Assembly: GCF_021502575.1 (NCBI RefSeq)
Contig: NZ_JAKFGN010000001.1
Span: 2,108,001-2,172,000, forward strand
From: Bradyrhizobium sp. G127
GTDB taxonomy: Bacteria; Pseudomonadota; Alphaproteobacteria; Rhizobiales; Xanthobacteraceae
Length of the DNA: 64,000 bases
Direction: 5' to 3'
The translations under genes and the position numbers were made by a program. The notes under the pieces were generated by a model. That model worked only from the letters and a program-made list of their open reading frames with translations, had not been told where the DNA came from and did no database searches. This document shows, piece by piece, positions 27,015 through 35,527 of the stretch; the stretch's first letter is position 1; every line of letters starts with the position of its first letter.

Positions 27015-27596
27015 TTACGACTTCGGCACGCGGCCCATCATATAGAATTCGTCGTTCGGGCGCATGTCGGTGACGCTTGCCATGCGGTTGGACAGGGCGA
27101 AGAAGGCTGCGATGGAGGCGATGTCCCAAATGTCATCGTCGCTGAATCCGTGGCTGTGCAGCATTTCGAAATCCTGCGCCGATGTCTTTTGCGACTCCAG
27201 GCAGACTTTGACCGCGAAATCGAGCATGGCGCGCTGCCGCGGCGTGATGTCGGCCTTACGGTAATTGTTGGCGATCTGGTCCGCGATCAGCGGATTCTTG
27301 GCGCGGATGCGCAACACAGCTCCGTGCGAGATGACACAGTAGTGGCACTGATTGGCCGCACTGGTCGCAACTACGATCATTTCGCGCTCGGCCTTGCTCA
27401 GGCCGCCGTCTTTTTCCATCACCGCGTCATTGTAGGCGAAAAATGCCCGGAATTCGTCTGGTCGATAGGCCAGCGCCAGAAAGACGTTGGGCACGAAGCC
27501 GGATTTCTCCTGTACGCCGAGAATTCGTGTACGGATGTCGTCCGGCAGCGAATTTAACGCAGGGACGGGAAAGCGGCTGATAGGAGGCGTGGTCAT
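27015..27596 (-). CDS. AhpD/carboxymuconolactone decarboxylase-like peroxidase-related enzyme
   Basis: A 193-residue protein with the redox motif CHYCVISHG (C84, C87 and H91), typical of the AhpD fold. The surrounding pattern (FVPNVFLALAYRPDEFRAFFAY, then LSKAEREMIVVATSAANQCHYC) is that of the TIGR01926 peroxidase-related family. It probably reduces peroxides or acts on a small-molecule substrate. Physiological partners are unknown. It may share a transcript with mgtC. Confidence 0.85.
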   Translation of the reverse strand: MTTPPISRFPVPALNSLPDDIRTRILGVQEKSGFVPNVFLALAYRPDEFRAFFAYNDAVMEKDGGLSKAEREMIVVATSAANQCHYCVISHGAVLRIRAKNPLIADQIANNYRKADITPRQRAMLDFAVKVCLESQKTSAQDFEMLHSHGFSDDDIWDIASIAAFFALSNRMASVTDMRPNDEFYMMGRVPKS

Positions 27597-27700
27597 GCTG
27601 ATGATCCGATGCAGTCAAGAAATCTGATCCGGACCATAAAGGAGGACGATGCCGCCGCAAAGCATGCGCTTGCGCGCGGCAGTCCTGCGATGAACTGCAA

Positions 27701-29461
27701 TCAGCGCAACGGCTTTTTCAGCAACGAGAACCGGTCCGGATCGAGGCCGAGCGAGGGTTGCAGCATGGGGGCTTCCGGCGCGCGGGGAATGGGACGTTCC
27801 GCCACGCCTCGATCGAACGTTGGGTCGTTCGGTGTTTCACGATGCGACGTCGCGCCGCGCCAGCGCTCCAGCACGGAGCTGACGAAACTGATGTCGTGAC
27901 CGCTTAAAGCCGACGGTGTCGTTGCGATGGTCGCTTCGCTGCGCGGCAACTGGTGTGCCGGGACTTCCTTGAAGCGGAGCCTTGTCGGCAGTGCGACGCC
28001 TTCACCGAAGGCCAACACTTCACGCGTTCCGAGCGACGGCACGAATGACAGGAGATTCGCCGCGGCATCCGAGACCGCAGAGCGCAGCAGCATTTGGTCG
28101 CGTTCGTTGGCAAGCCGCATCGCGAACAGCGTGTTGCATTGGGAAATGATGGTCGCGTCGAGTTCGGCCGGACGCTGCGTCACCAGCGCGAGATAGACAC
28201 CATATTTGCGGCCTTCCTTGGCGATGCGCGACACAGCCTTGCGCGTCGGTCCGAAGCCTACGCCGCGGTCGGCGGAGGCGTAGCGATGCGCTTCCTCGCA
28301 AACGAACAACATCGGCGATGCGCCGTCGCTCCACAATCCGAAATCGAATGCCATGCGGCACAGCACAGACACCACCGAGTCCACGACTTCGGCGGGAAAG
28401 CCGGCAAGCTGCATGACCGTCATGGGCCGGCCGTTTGCGGGCATGCGGAACAGATGGCTGATCACCTCGGCCATCGTGTCGCCACCGACGTTGGCGTTCT
28501 CGAACATGAAGGCGTAGCGCGGATCGTTCTTCACAGTTTCGATACGCGTAATCAGCTTGTGATAGACGATGCGCGAGGAGCGGTTTTCCAGCTTGCCCAT
28601 GCGCTCGTCGATCAGCGAAATCAGATCGACAAGCCGGTACGGCACGGGCGTGTCGGCGGTATAGCCGATGGTCTTGGGATCAACGCGCTTCAGGCCGAGG
28701 CGATCCGTGTTCTGGTATTGCGTATAGGTCGCCTTCGCCACCGGGATGAGTTCGATAAGAACTTCGAGCTCCTCCGGAACGCCGGGGCGTCCGCCGAAAA
28801 TCACATCGACGAATTCCTCGAAATTGAAAAGCCAGAATGGCAGCTTAAGATTTCGTGGATTGAGAACGAGCGCCTTGTCGCCGAAGCAGCGGCCGTATTC
28901 GTTATGCACGTCGAGCAGAAAGACACGCAGGTTGGGCCGTACCTGCAGAATTTCGTTCAGCAGCAGCGAAACGCCGCTGGATTTGCCGACGCCGGTGGAG
29001 CCCAGCACCGCGAAGTGCTTGCTCAGCATGTCCTCGACATCGACATAAGCTGTGACGGACGGGTCCTGTTGCAGCGTGCCGATATTGATCTGCTCGGCTT
29101 TCGAAGGAGCGTACACCGTCCGCAGTTGCTGGTTGGTCAGCACGTCCACCAGATCACCGATGGTCGGATAGCTGGTGACGCCGCGCTGGAAGCGGCCGGA
29201 CGGACCGGCTGCGATCTCGCCCAGCAGATCGACGGACGCAATCGCAATGTAGTTATCGGTGGGTGGCAGATTCTCGCGGCTGACCTCGGTGATCATCGCG
29301 ACAATGATGGTGGTTGCCGTCCGGATCCCGAAAAATTGGCCGACGGTGGCACGCACATTGGCGTCGTTGATCTGGCTCGTTGCCATGAGTCCGACGCGGG
29401 CTTGCGACCCGCGAACCGAAATGACCCGCCCGAGAGCCGCTGGCTGCGGTGAATTCAACAT
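27701..29461 (-). CDS. HerA-like DUF87 ATPase
   Basis: A 586-residue protein. An N-terminal beta-barrel HAS domain starts at GRVISVRGSQARVGLM. Walker A is GSTGVGKSSGVS (near residues 155-165), Walker B is MLFVCEEAHRY, and an arginine-containing region LVTQRPAELD follows. HerA ATPases are hexameric DNA translocases that work with NurA nuclease or with defence partners. No NurA, SIR2 or other partner gene lies next to it here, so it is classed as a stand-alone HerA. The start lacks a strong ribosome binding site. Confidence 0.88.
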   Translation of the reverse strand: MLNSPQPAALGRVISVRGSQARVGLMATSQINDANVRATVGQFFGIRTATTIIVAMITEVSRENLPPTDNYIAIASVDLLGEIAAGPSGRFQRGVTSYPTIGDLVDVLTNQQLRTVYAPSKAEQINIGTLQQDPSVTAYVDVEDMLSKHFAVLGSTGVGKSSGVSLLLNEILQVRPNLRVFLLDVHNEYGRCFGDKALVLNPRNLKLPFWLFNFEEFVDVIFGGRPGVPEELEVLIELIPVAKATYTQYQNTDRLGLKRVDPKTIGYTADTPVPYRLVDLISLIDERMGKLENRSSRIVYHKLITRIETVKNDPRYAFMFENANVGGDTMAEVISHLFRMPANGRPMTVMQLAGFPAEVVDSVVSVLCRMAFDFGLWSDGASPMLFVCEEAHRYASADRGVGFGPTRKAVSRIAKEGRKYGVYLALVTQRPAELDATIISQCNTLFAMRLANERDQMLLRSAVSDAAANLLSFVPSLGTREVLAFGEGVALPTRLRFKEVPAHQLPRSEATIATTPSALSGHDISFVSSVLERWRGATSHRETPNDPTFDRGVAERPIPRAPEAPMLQPSLGLDPDRFSLLKKPLR

Positions 29462-29890
29462 GCAGTGGATTAGCCTGTGTTAACGCTCGAATTTCCCCAA
29501 CTGTACAAAGACTTGCCACAAGAATTGTTAAACGGCCCGGCTGCGCGCGCCGGGGGCGCAGGGGCGAGCTTCAACAGGCCAAGCGCCGGGACTGCCGCCA
29601 GTTTCGCTAAGTCTCGGGAGACATGAGGTATTTTTATCTAAGCGGGCTGGTTTGCAAAATGGTCTCCAAGATTCAATTAAGCCTTTGTTTACCTTGGATT
29701 AATGGAGCTTCCAGCGGGATGTCGGGATGAAATGCTCACGGCTTTCTGACGTCTGGGTAGAGATGGTGCAAGGCAGGGGTAGACCGCAGCGCAACCGCGC
29801 TTTATATCGAGCGCGCAATATCGATTTGCTGATTTGGATAGCGATCCGTCCGGCGTGCTTCAACACACGCCAGTCTCGTCCGCAATCGAT
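29462..29890. other. Long intergenic region between the HerA gene and tRNA-Gln
   Basis: About 430 bases without a supported gene. A GC-rich hairpin (CCCGGC-N7-GCCGGG, 29536-29554) lies near the HerA promoter side. The AT-rich stretch around 29620-29700 may hold the promoters for HerA and for the tRNA. Short frames in it lack ribosome binding sites and coding character. Confidence 0.4.
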
Positions 29891-29964
29891 TGGGGAATGG
29901 TGTAACGGTAGCACAACAGACTCTGACTCTGTTTGTCTAGGTTCGAATCCTAGTTCCCCAGCCA
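29891..29964 (+). tRNA. tRNA-Gln (anticodon CTG), 3' CCA encoded
   Basis: The acceptor stem TGGGGAA pairs perfectly with TTCCCCA, and discriminator G and CCA are encoded at 29961-29964. The T arm contains GGTTCGAATCC. The anticodon stem ACAGA/TCTGT encloses the loop CTCTGAC, giving anticodon CTG at 29923-29925. The U1-A72 pair and overall layout match bacterial tRNA-Gln. No duplicated 3' end was noticed downstream, so there is no sign of an integration site. Confidence 0.95.
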
Positions 29965-30057
29965 GCCAGTCTGCCCCTGTGCGTCACCTGACTTATGCAA
30001 CATGAACACGGAAGCGTGGGCATTGAAACGCGCAGCCTTAGTCCCGGCATAGCGCAC

Positions 30058-30115
30058 GTTCTGCACTTCTACCTCGAGCGGCGGCCTTAACTCCTTGCGG
30101 ACGCCGCTGCAGAAC
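30058..30115. other. Two nested inverted repeats downstream of tRNA-Gln
   Basis: GTTCTGC (30058-30064) pairs with GCAGAAC (30109-30115), and inside it AGCGGCG (30077-30083) pairs with CGCCGCT (30102-30108). The right arms abut, so the two helices could stack with one bulge of 12 bases. It lies 60 bases beyond the 3' end of the Sel1 gene and could end that transcript or be a small structured RNA. Confidence 0.35.
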
Positions 30116-30176
30116 TTCGACCGTGTCAGGGATTAATAAGCAGCGAGATCGCATCTGATCGCGCCGTCCGCCGTGG

Positions 30177-30677
30177 TCAGTCACATTGCTTATAGCTTGA
30201 TGACGCGCACTTCTGAGCTTTTGCCCGCGCTTCCGCGATCTGCTGGGGGGTCAATTCGTTTGATACAGTAGCGAGTTCTTTCTTGGCGTCGGCATTTCCC
30301 TGCGTCGCAGCAATGTCGTACCACATGTACGCGCGCGCGATGTCGTCAGACTCGCCGCCTTCTCCCTTGTAGTAGAGGCTTCCAAGAAGAACCTGCGCGT
30401 CGGTGTTGCCCTGTTTCGCAGCGAGGCGGCTCCATTTCTGAGCCAGCTTGCGGTCTTTCGAAACGCCCAATCCCATTTTATGCATCAACGCAATTCGATA
30501 CTGCGCTACCGCGTTCCCCTTTTCTGCGAGAGGCCGGAAGAATTTTGCGGCGGCGGCGTATTCCTTTCGTGCAAAAGCCTTGAGTCCGTCTTCCCACTTT
30601 CCCGCATGAGCGAGGGGAGCGTTGAGCGTTAATCCCAAGGCAAGCACAGATACGATACACCCAAGGCGTTTGATCAT
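30177..30677 (-). CDS. Sel1-like repeat exported protein
   Basis: The ATG giving MIKRLGCIVSVLALGLTLNA is chosen because it opens a proper signal peptide (cut after AHA, near residue 25), preceded by GGGAACGAG. This gives 166 residues. The mature part has two to three Sel1 repeats (QYRIALMHKMGLGVSKDRKLA, VLLGSLYYKGEGG, AYMWYDIAATQGNADA). Such alpha-solenoid proteins mediate protein-protein contacts in the periplasm or outer membrane. It lies 107 bases downstream of the WD40-cytochrome gene on the same strand. Confidence 0.78.
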   Translation of the reverse strand: MIKRLGCIVSVLALGLTLNAPLAHAGKWEDGLKAFARKEYAAAAKFFRPLAEKGNAVAQYRIALMHKMGLGVSKDRKLAQKWSRLAAKQGNTDAQVLLGSLYYKGEGGESDDIARAYMWYDIAATQGNADAKKELATVSNELTPQQIAEARAKAQKCASSSYKQCD

Positions 30678-30784
30678 TTGTCTCGTTCCCGTATCTTTAA
30701 AAAATTCATATAGATTATGAGACTTTCTTATCCGGAACACCGGATATTCGCAACACCGCGCGTCTTTCCTGCACAGGCTGCTGT

Positions 30785-32134
30785 TCACTGTTTTGTGGCC
30801 CGCGCGAGAAATCTCACCAGTGCCTGTCGGTCCTCGCCCGAACTGATGAGTTGCTCAGGCATTTTTGTGCCGGGCGTATAGGCGGTGGGGCCGATCTCGA
30901 AAAGCTTAGACACGGTTTCCGGGGTCCAGACGATATCGAGCTTCTTCAGCGGCTCTGAAAAATTGTAGCCCGGCAAGGTCGCAATCCTGCGTCCGAAAAT
31001 TCCCGAGAGTGTGGGGCCGGCCTTGTTGCCCTGATCTGGCGTGAGCGTGTGACAGGCGACGCAAGCACGAAAAATTTCTGCACCGCGGTCACCCGCATAA
31101 GCGGAAAGCGGGTCGTTCGGGCTTTCTTGAATGGTCGTTCCTATCGGCTCTCCCGTGCGCGCATTCCAGCGGCGGATCATACTGTCCGCGCCGCCCGTCA
31201 GCAGGGTGCCATTGTCCGGCATAAACGCGACAGACCACACAGGAAGCCCCGGTCCGACCAGCCTGCGCGTTACCGTGCGTGCTTTGGGATCGATGATGGC
31301 GACCGCTCCGCGAATATCGGCGGCCGCAAGCAGGGCGCCGTCCTTCGACATCGCCATCGCAATCAATGGGACAGGCCCCACCGCGGTCTCGCCCTTATAT
31401 TTGCCCGCGCGATCGAGAAAATAGACTTTGCCGTCTGTGCCGGCGGTGACGATCTGCCCGTCATTGGAGACAACAACTGAATTGAGCGGTGCGGGCAGGG
31501 TAACGACAGATGGAGCAGCTGTGCTGTCGAGAGGCCAGACGCGGACAGTTAGGTCATAACTGACGCTCACGAGAGTTTTGCCGTCAGCGCTAAACGCGAT
31601 TCCGTTGACGTTCTGAGAATGGCCTTCCAGCACCCGTGTCACGCCGCCGGAGAGGGGCCAAAGTCGCACGGTGTGATCCCATGCCGCCGAGGCGAGTGTT
31701 AAGCCGTCGGGCGACAGCGCAAGCGCAGCAATTGGGGCGGTGTGGCCTTCGAGCACGACGTCAGGCTGCGTCTTTCCGGAACTCCAGATTGCGATGCGGC
31801 TGTCAGCGCCCGCGGTGGCGGCGCGGCCGTCGTGGAGCAGGGCCGTTGCGTTGACAGCATCGGCGTGAAATCGGAGGACCTGTTCGGCGGTGTCGCGGTC
31901 GAGCGACCAGTGGATCGCACTGCCGTCGAAACTTCCTGAAAGAAGCGTCCGGCCATCGGATGAAACCGACAGCGCCCGCACCGGACCGCCGTGGCCGCGC
32001 AATTGAGCGAGCGAAGGAGCCGCACCCAGTGCGGCAATGAGTGCGCCAATCAGGAGTGGCACACCAGCTCGATACCTTCTGACGTGACGGTCGGCGTCCC
32101 GCACCGGTGATCCCTTGAAACCAGATATCTCCAC
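30785..32134 (-). CDS. WD40 beta-propeller fused to a c-type cytochrome
   Basis: A 449-residue exported protein. After a basic N-terminus and signal sequence (hydrophobic core near residues 25-43, ending SLAQ), seven WD40 repeats occupy roughly residues 46-335 (for example LEGHTAPIAALALSPDG and SAAWDHTVRLWPL). The last 100 residues form a class I cytochrome c with heme motif CVACH and a probable distal methionine in GTKMPEQ. The start codon is GTG. The protein probably transfers electrons in the periplasm while the propeller docks a partner. It precedes the formate dehydrogenase region, but a direct link is unproven. Confidence 0.85.
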   Translation of the reverse strand: MEISGFKGSPVRDADRHVRRYRAGVPLLIGALIAALGAAPSLAQLRGHGGPVRALSVSSDGRTLLSGSFDGSAIHWSLDRDTAEQVLRFHADAVNATALLHDGRAATAGADSRIAIWSSGKTQPDVVLEGHTAPIAALALSPDGLTLASAAWDHTVRLWPLSGGVTRVLEGHSQNVNGIAFSADGKTLVSVSYDLTVRVWPLDSTAAPSVVTLPAPLNSVVVSNDGQIVTAGTDGKVYFLDRAGKYKGETAVGPVPLIAMAMSKDGALLAAADIRGAVAIIDPKARTVTRRLVGPGLPVWSVAFMPDNGTLLTGGADSMIRRWNARTGEPIGTTIQESPNDPLSAYAGDRGAEIFRACVACHTLTPDQGNKAGPTLSGIFGRRIATLPGYNFSEPLKKLDIVWTPETVSKLFEIGPTAYTPGTKMPEQLISSGEDRQALVRFLARATKQ

Positions 32135-32243
32135 ATCGAAGCATGAAATCCATGCGCGATAAACCGGGCGTGATAATGGTCATGTAGCGGAGTGGCCGCG
32201 GGGATAATCCTGACGGCAAACAAGTCATCACGCGAAGATTGTG

Positions 32244-33137
32244 TCAGGCGAAATAGCGGATTTTGCCGGCCGGTGCAGTGTCGTAGCCCGTGAGGTCGTT
32301 GGCGCGTTGCTTGAGGGCCGGCTGGACAATGAAATTCACCAGCGCTTGCAGCGCCGGTTTGAAGTATGAGCGCTGACGCATCATCAGGTCGAAATTTTCC
32401 CAAAGCAACGGCACAAAGTCCAGACCGGCAGTCTTGGCCGCTGCACGCGTTGCGATGCCGCAATCCGCTTTGCCGGCGCGAATTGCAGTCGCCAGATCAG
32501 GCCCGGTCAGGCACGGCGAATCCAGCCGACGCAGATCCTTCGGCTTTGCGCCATGCTGTTTCAAGAGGGCATCGAGCAGCATTTGCGCGCCGGCGCCAGG
32601 TTGCCTGACAGCCATCGTCGCGCCCGAGCTGAGAACGTCGGCGAGGCTGGTGAGATTTTTCGGGTTTCCCTGTTGGAGCAGCAGGCCCTGTTCGCGCCTC
32701 ACGAAGCCGACCAGCACGGCGTCGTGCAAACTGGCGATCGTCCGCACTGCAGCGACATTGGCATCCTCGCCAGAATCCTGCACATCATGTTCAGTATGGA
32801 AATGGATCGCTGCGGCGATCGCTTCGCCGCGCAGCACACGGCCGACGCCGCTCTCGGTCCCTTCAGCAAGCGTTGCAAGACCAGAGCCGGACTCGCGCAG
32901 GCTCCACTCGAGCAGCCCATCCTGACTACCGCCAACGATCAAAGGTGGATTGGAAGGACCCATGCCGATCGGTAGGATCAGTTCTGATAACACCCATCTA
33001 TCAAGCTCTTCACGCGGGAAAAGCCATTTACCCGTCACCTTGGTGCAAGGGATCGCCCCGTCGGCCACCAGCTCGTAAAGCTTGCGCTCCCCCAGCCGCA
33101 GGTACTCCGATGCTTCGCTCGTGGTCAGCAAGTCCAT
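32244..33137 (-). CDS. Excisionase-type HTH regulator with PBP-like sensor domain
   Basis: A 297-residue protein. The N-terminus MDLLTTSEASEYLRLGERKLYELVADGAIPCTKVTGKWLFPREELDRW is an excisionase/MerR-like winged HTH. The remaining 220 residues resemble the periplasmic-binding-protein-like domain also found at the C-terminus of certain MoeA proteins (PBP_like, PF12727). It lies divergent from tupBCA with only 87 bases between the starts, so it probably senses tungstate, molybdate or a cofactor precursor and controls the transporter. The ligand is inference. A palindrome overlaps its leader. Confidence 0.8.
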   Translation of the reverse strand: MDLLTTSEASEYLRLGERKLYELVADGAIPCTKVTGKWLFPREELDRWVLSELILPIGMGPSNPPLIVGGSQDGLLEWSLRESGSGLATLAEGTESGVGRVLRGEAIAAAIHFHTEHDVQDSGEDANVAAVRTIASLHDAVLVGFVRREQGLLLQQGNPKNLTSLADVLSSGATMAVRQPGAGAQMLLDALLKQHGAKPKDLRRLDSPCLTGPDLATAIRAGKADCGIATRAAAKTAGLDFVPLLWENFDLMMRQRSYFKPALQALVNFIVQPALKQRANDLTGYDTAPAGKIRYFA

Positions 33138-33146
33138 CCTGCATCT

Positions 33147-33199
33147 ATATGCATATTCATGTTTCTTTTCAATTCATTGACAGACTAGAAAAATATGCA
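33147..33199. promoter_or_regulatory. Candidate operator in the tup/regulator divergent promoter
   Basis: ATATGCATAT at 33147-33156 is a perfect palindrome. The half-site ATATGCA recurs at 33193-33199 on the tupB side. A TTGACA box (33177-33182) lies between them on the plus strand. On the minus strand TTGAAA and TATAGA (33144-33149) are 17 bases apart and place the regulator transcript start almost at its ATG. The binding protein is presumed to be the divergent HTH regulator. Confidence 0.4.
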
Positions 33200-33224
33200 G
33201 GACAAGGCATGACGGAGGGAAGTC

Positions 33225-33917
33225 ATGCTGGACGGGGCGAATGCTTGGCAATTAATCGTCGGTTGTGACCCGGCGCTTTTCGCCATCGTCAAACTGTCGC
33301 TGGCCGTCAGTCTTTCCGCTGTTGTGCTTGCAGCCATTGTTGGTCTGCCGCTCGGTGCATTGCTTGCGCTGATGCGCTTCCCGGGTCGGAGCGCGATTGT
33401 TGTGCTGGTCAACGCGTTCATGGGACTACCGCCCGTCGTGGTTGGCTTGGCGGTTTATCTCCTGCTGTCGCGCTCGGGGCCGCTCGGCGATCTCGGAATC
33501 CTGTTTACGCCGACGGCGATGATCATCGCTCAGGCGGTGTTGATTGTGCCGATCATCGCGGCTCTGACACGTCAAACCATTGAAGACCTCTGGATTGAGT
33601 ATCGCGACGAACTGTCGGCGATGGATGTCGGTCCGCTCGGTCGCGTCACGACGCTGCTTTGGGATGCGCGCTTCAGTCTGCTGACCGCGCTGCTTGCGGG
33701 TTTTGGACGCGCGGCGGCGGAAGTTGGCGCGGTCATGATTGTTGGCGGCAATATAGATGGCTTCACCCGCACCATGACCACGGCAATTGCGCTTGAGACG
33801 TCGAAGGGCAATCTGCCGCTTGCCCTCGGTCTTGGCGTGGTCCTCGTGGTGATCGTTCTTGCGATCAATGCGGCGGCATGGGGCGCGCGGGTCTGGTCCG
33901 AACGGCAGGCGGGATGA
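33225..33917 (+). CDS. tupB: Tungstate ABC transporter permease
   Basis: A 230-residue inner-membrane permease with about five helices and the BPD-transport EAA-like loop (near DELSAMDVGPLGRVTTLLWDARF). The start is supported by GGAGG six bases upstream. AEVGAVMIVGGNIDGFTRTMTTAIALETSKG is characteristic of TupB/WtpB-type permeases. The three-gene order permease-ATPase-binding protein and the TupA sequence support tungstate rather than sulfate transport. Its stop overlaps the tupC start (ATGA). Confidence 0.88.
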   Translation: MLDGANAWQLIVGCDPALFAIVKLSLAVSLSAVVLAAIVGLPLGALLALMRFPGRSAIVVLVNAFMGLPPVVVGLAVYLLLSRSGPLGDLGILFTPTAMIIAQAVLIVPIIAALTRQTIEDLWIEYRDELSAMDVGPLGRVTTLLWDARFSLLTALLAGFGRAAAEVGAVMIVGGNIDGFTRTMTTAIALETSKGNLPLALGLGVVLVVIVLAINAAAWGARVWSERQAG

Positions 33918-34642
33918 CGATGCGGGCACCGCTGACCGATCTGCCAGTTCTGTTCGACCGCGTAACGCTGCGTGCCGGCGCCACAACGATCATCGATCGC
34001 CTCACGCTGACGCTGACACCGGGTGCGCCGACGCTTGTGGTTGGGCCGAACGGTGCGGGGAAAAGCACCCTGTTGCGCCTGTGCATGGGGCTAGCGACGC
34101 CAACCGAAGGCAGCGTCACGTGGGGTGGTCGCAGCGACGCGAAGCCAACGCGCCGCGCATTCGTGTTTCAGCGTCCCGTGATGTTGCGCCGAACGGCGGC
34201 GGCCAACATCGCCTATGGGCTGGCCCATGCGGATTACCCGCGCGAGCAATTGGCTGCACGCACGGCCGAATTGCTCGAACGCGTCGGTCTGCTGCATCTT
34301 GCCACACGTCCCGCTCGTCGCTTGTCCGGCGGCGAACAGCAGCGGTTGGCGCTGGCGCGTGCATTGGCTCGCGATCCGGAACTGCTTCTGCTCGATGAGC
34401 CGACCGCGAGTCTCGATCCCGCGGCTACGCGCAGCGTCGAAGAGATCATTCGCCACGCCGCGCAGTCCGGTATCAAGATCGTTATGTCATCGCACGATCT
34501 CGGACAGGTCCGGCGTCTCGCCGGCGATGTTGTTTTCATGGTGCGCGGGACAGTGCGTGAGCAGGCCGCCGCCGAAAATTTTCTAAAGAACCCGTCGACG
34601 CCGGAGGCCGGGGCCTTCGTGCGCGGCGATCTGGTCATTTGA
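33914..34642 (+). CDS. tupC: Tungstate ABC transporter ATP-binding protein
   Basis: The ATG overlapping the tupB stop gives 242 residues. Upstream in-frame codons would extend into tupB and are rejected. The protein has Walker A GPNGAGKST, the Q-loop in RAFVFQRPVMLRR, signature LSGGEQQRLALARAL and Walker B LLLDEPTASLD. It powers uptake through TupB. Unlike ModC it lacks a C-terminal TOBE domain, in keeping with the Tup type. Confidence 0.88.
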   Translation: MTMRAPLTDLPVLFDRVTLRAGATTIIDRLTLTLTPGAPTLVVGPNGAGKSTLLRLCMGLATPTEGSVTWGGRSDAKPTRRAFVFQRPVMLRRTAAANIAYGLAHADYPREQLAARTAELLERVGLLHLATRPARRLSGGEQQRLALARALARDPELLLLDEPTASLDPAATRSVEEIIRHAAQSGIKIVMSSHDLGQVRRLAGDVVFMVRGTVREQAAAENFLKNPSTPEAGAFVRGDLVI

Positions 34643-34659
34643 ACTGAGGAGAACACGTC

Positions 34660-35496
34660 ATGAAACGTCAGTACGCTTCTTTTGCCTTCGCGCTCTCGCT
34701 GTTCGCGGCGGGGTTAGCAACGCCGGCGTCCGCGCAGGACAAGTCCATCGTCGTGGCTTCCACCACATCCACGCAGGATTCAGGCCTGTTCAATCACATC
34801 CTGCCGTTGTTCAAGGCCAAAACCGGCGTCGAGGTGAAGGTCATCGCGCAGGGCACCGGACAGGCGCTTGATACCGCGCGACGCGGCGATGCCGACGTCG
34901 TCTTCGTACATGCCAAACCGCAGGAAGAAAAATTCATCGCCGAAGGGCAGGGCGTGAAACGCTTCGATGTGATGTACAATGACTTCGTGCTGATCGGGCC
35001 GAAAAGCGATCCGGCCGGCGTCAGCGGATCGAAGGATATCGTCGCGGCCCTGAAAACAATTCAGGGGAAGGCGCTCCCGTTCGTTTCGCGCGGCGACAAA
35101 TCCGGGACGCATTCCGCTGAACTTGCGCTGTGGAAGCAAGCTGGCGTCGATCTCGAGACAGCGAAGGGACCGTGGTATCGCGAGATCGGTCAGGGCATGG
35201 GTGCTGCGCTCAATACGGCGGGCGCAATGAACGCCTATGTGATTTCCGATAGAGGCACGTGGCTTTCCTTCAAGAACCCCGGCGATCTCGTGATCGCGGT
35301 CGAAGGTGACAAGCGGCTGTTCAACCAGTACGGCGTGATTCTGGTGAATCCGGAGAAGCATCCCTCAGTGAAGAAAGACTTGGGGCAGAGTTTCATCGAT
35401 TGGCTGCTCTCATCCGAAGGTCAAGCCGCCATCGCGGCCTATCAGGTCAACGGCAAGCAACTCTTCTTTCCTAATGCCGAAAGGAAGGCATCCTGA
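34660..35496 (+). CDS. tupA: Tungstate-binding periplasmic protein
   Basis: A 278-residue protein with a signal peptide (cut after ASA, near residue 25). The oxyanion-binding opening IVVASTTSTQDSGLFNHILP and RRGDADVVFVHAKPQEEKFIAEG are hallmarks of TupA. SRGDKSGTHSAELALWK and MGAALNTAGAMNAYVISDRGTW follow the family. TupA proteins bind tungstate much more tightly than molybdate; that preference here is inferred from family membership. It is preceded by GAGGAG and completes tupBCA. Confidence 0.9.
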   Translation: MKRQYASFAFALSLFAAGLATPASAQDKSIVVASTTSTQDSGLFNHILPLFKAKTGVEVKVIAQGTGQALDTARRGDADVVFVHAKPQEEKFIAEGQGVKRFDVMYNDFVLIGPKSDPAGVSGSKDIVAALKTIQGKALPFVSRGDKSGTHSAELALWKQAGVDLETAKGPWYREIGQGMGAALNTAGAMNAYVISDRGTWLSFKNPGDLVIAVEGDKRLFNQYGVILVNPEKHPSVKKDLGQSFIDWLLSSEGQAAIAAYQVNGKQLFFPNAERKAS

Positions 35497-35527
35497 GAGA
35501 GCTTGGGCGTACAAAGCAAAAGCCGTC

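Noticed and set aside
27638-27693. 14-codon plus-strand ORF with a very strong AAAGGAGG sequence
   Set aside because: Spacing to the ATG is only three bases, the frame is tiny and it is antisense within a minus-strand gene pair. No support beyond the ribosome-binding-like sequence.
27701-29461. HerA-based antiphage defence system
   Set aside because: No NurA, SIR2, DUF4297 or other known partner gene is adjacent. The neighbours are MgtC and AhpD-like genes, so the ATPase is treated as stand-alone.
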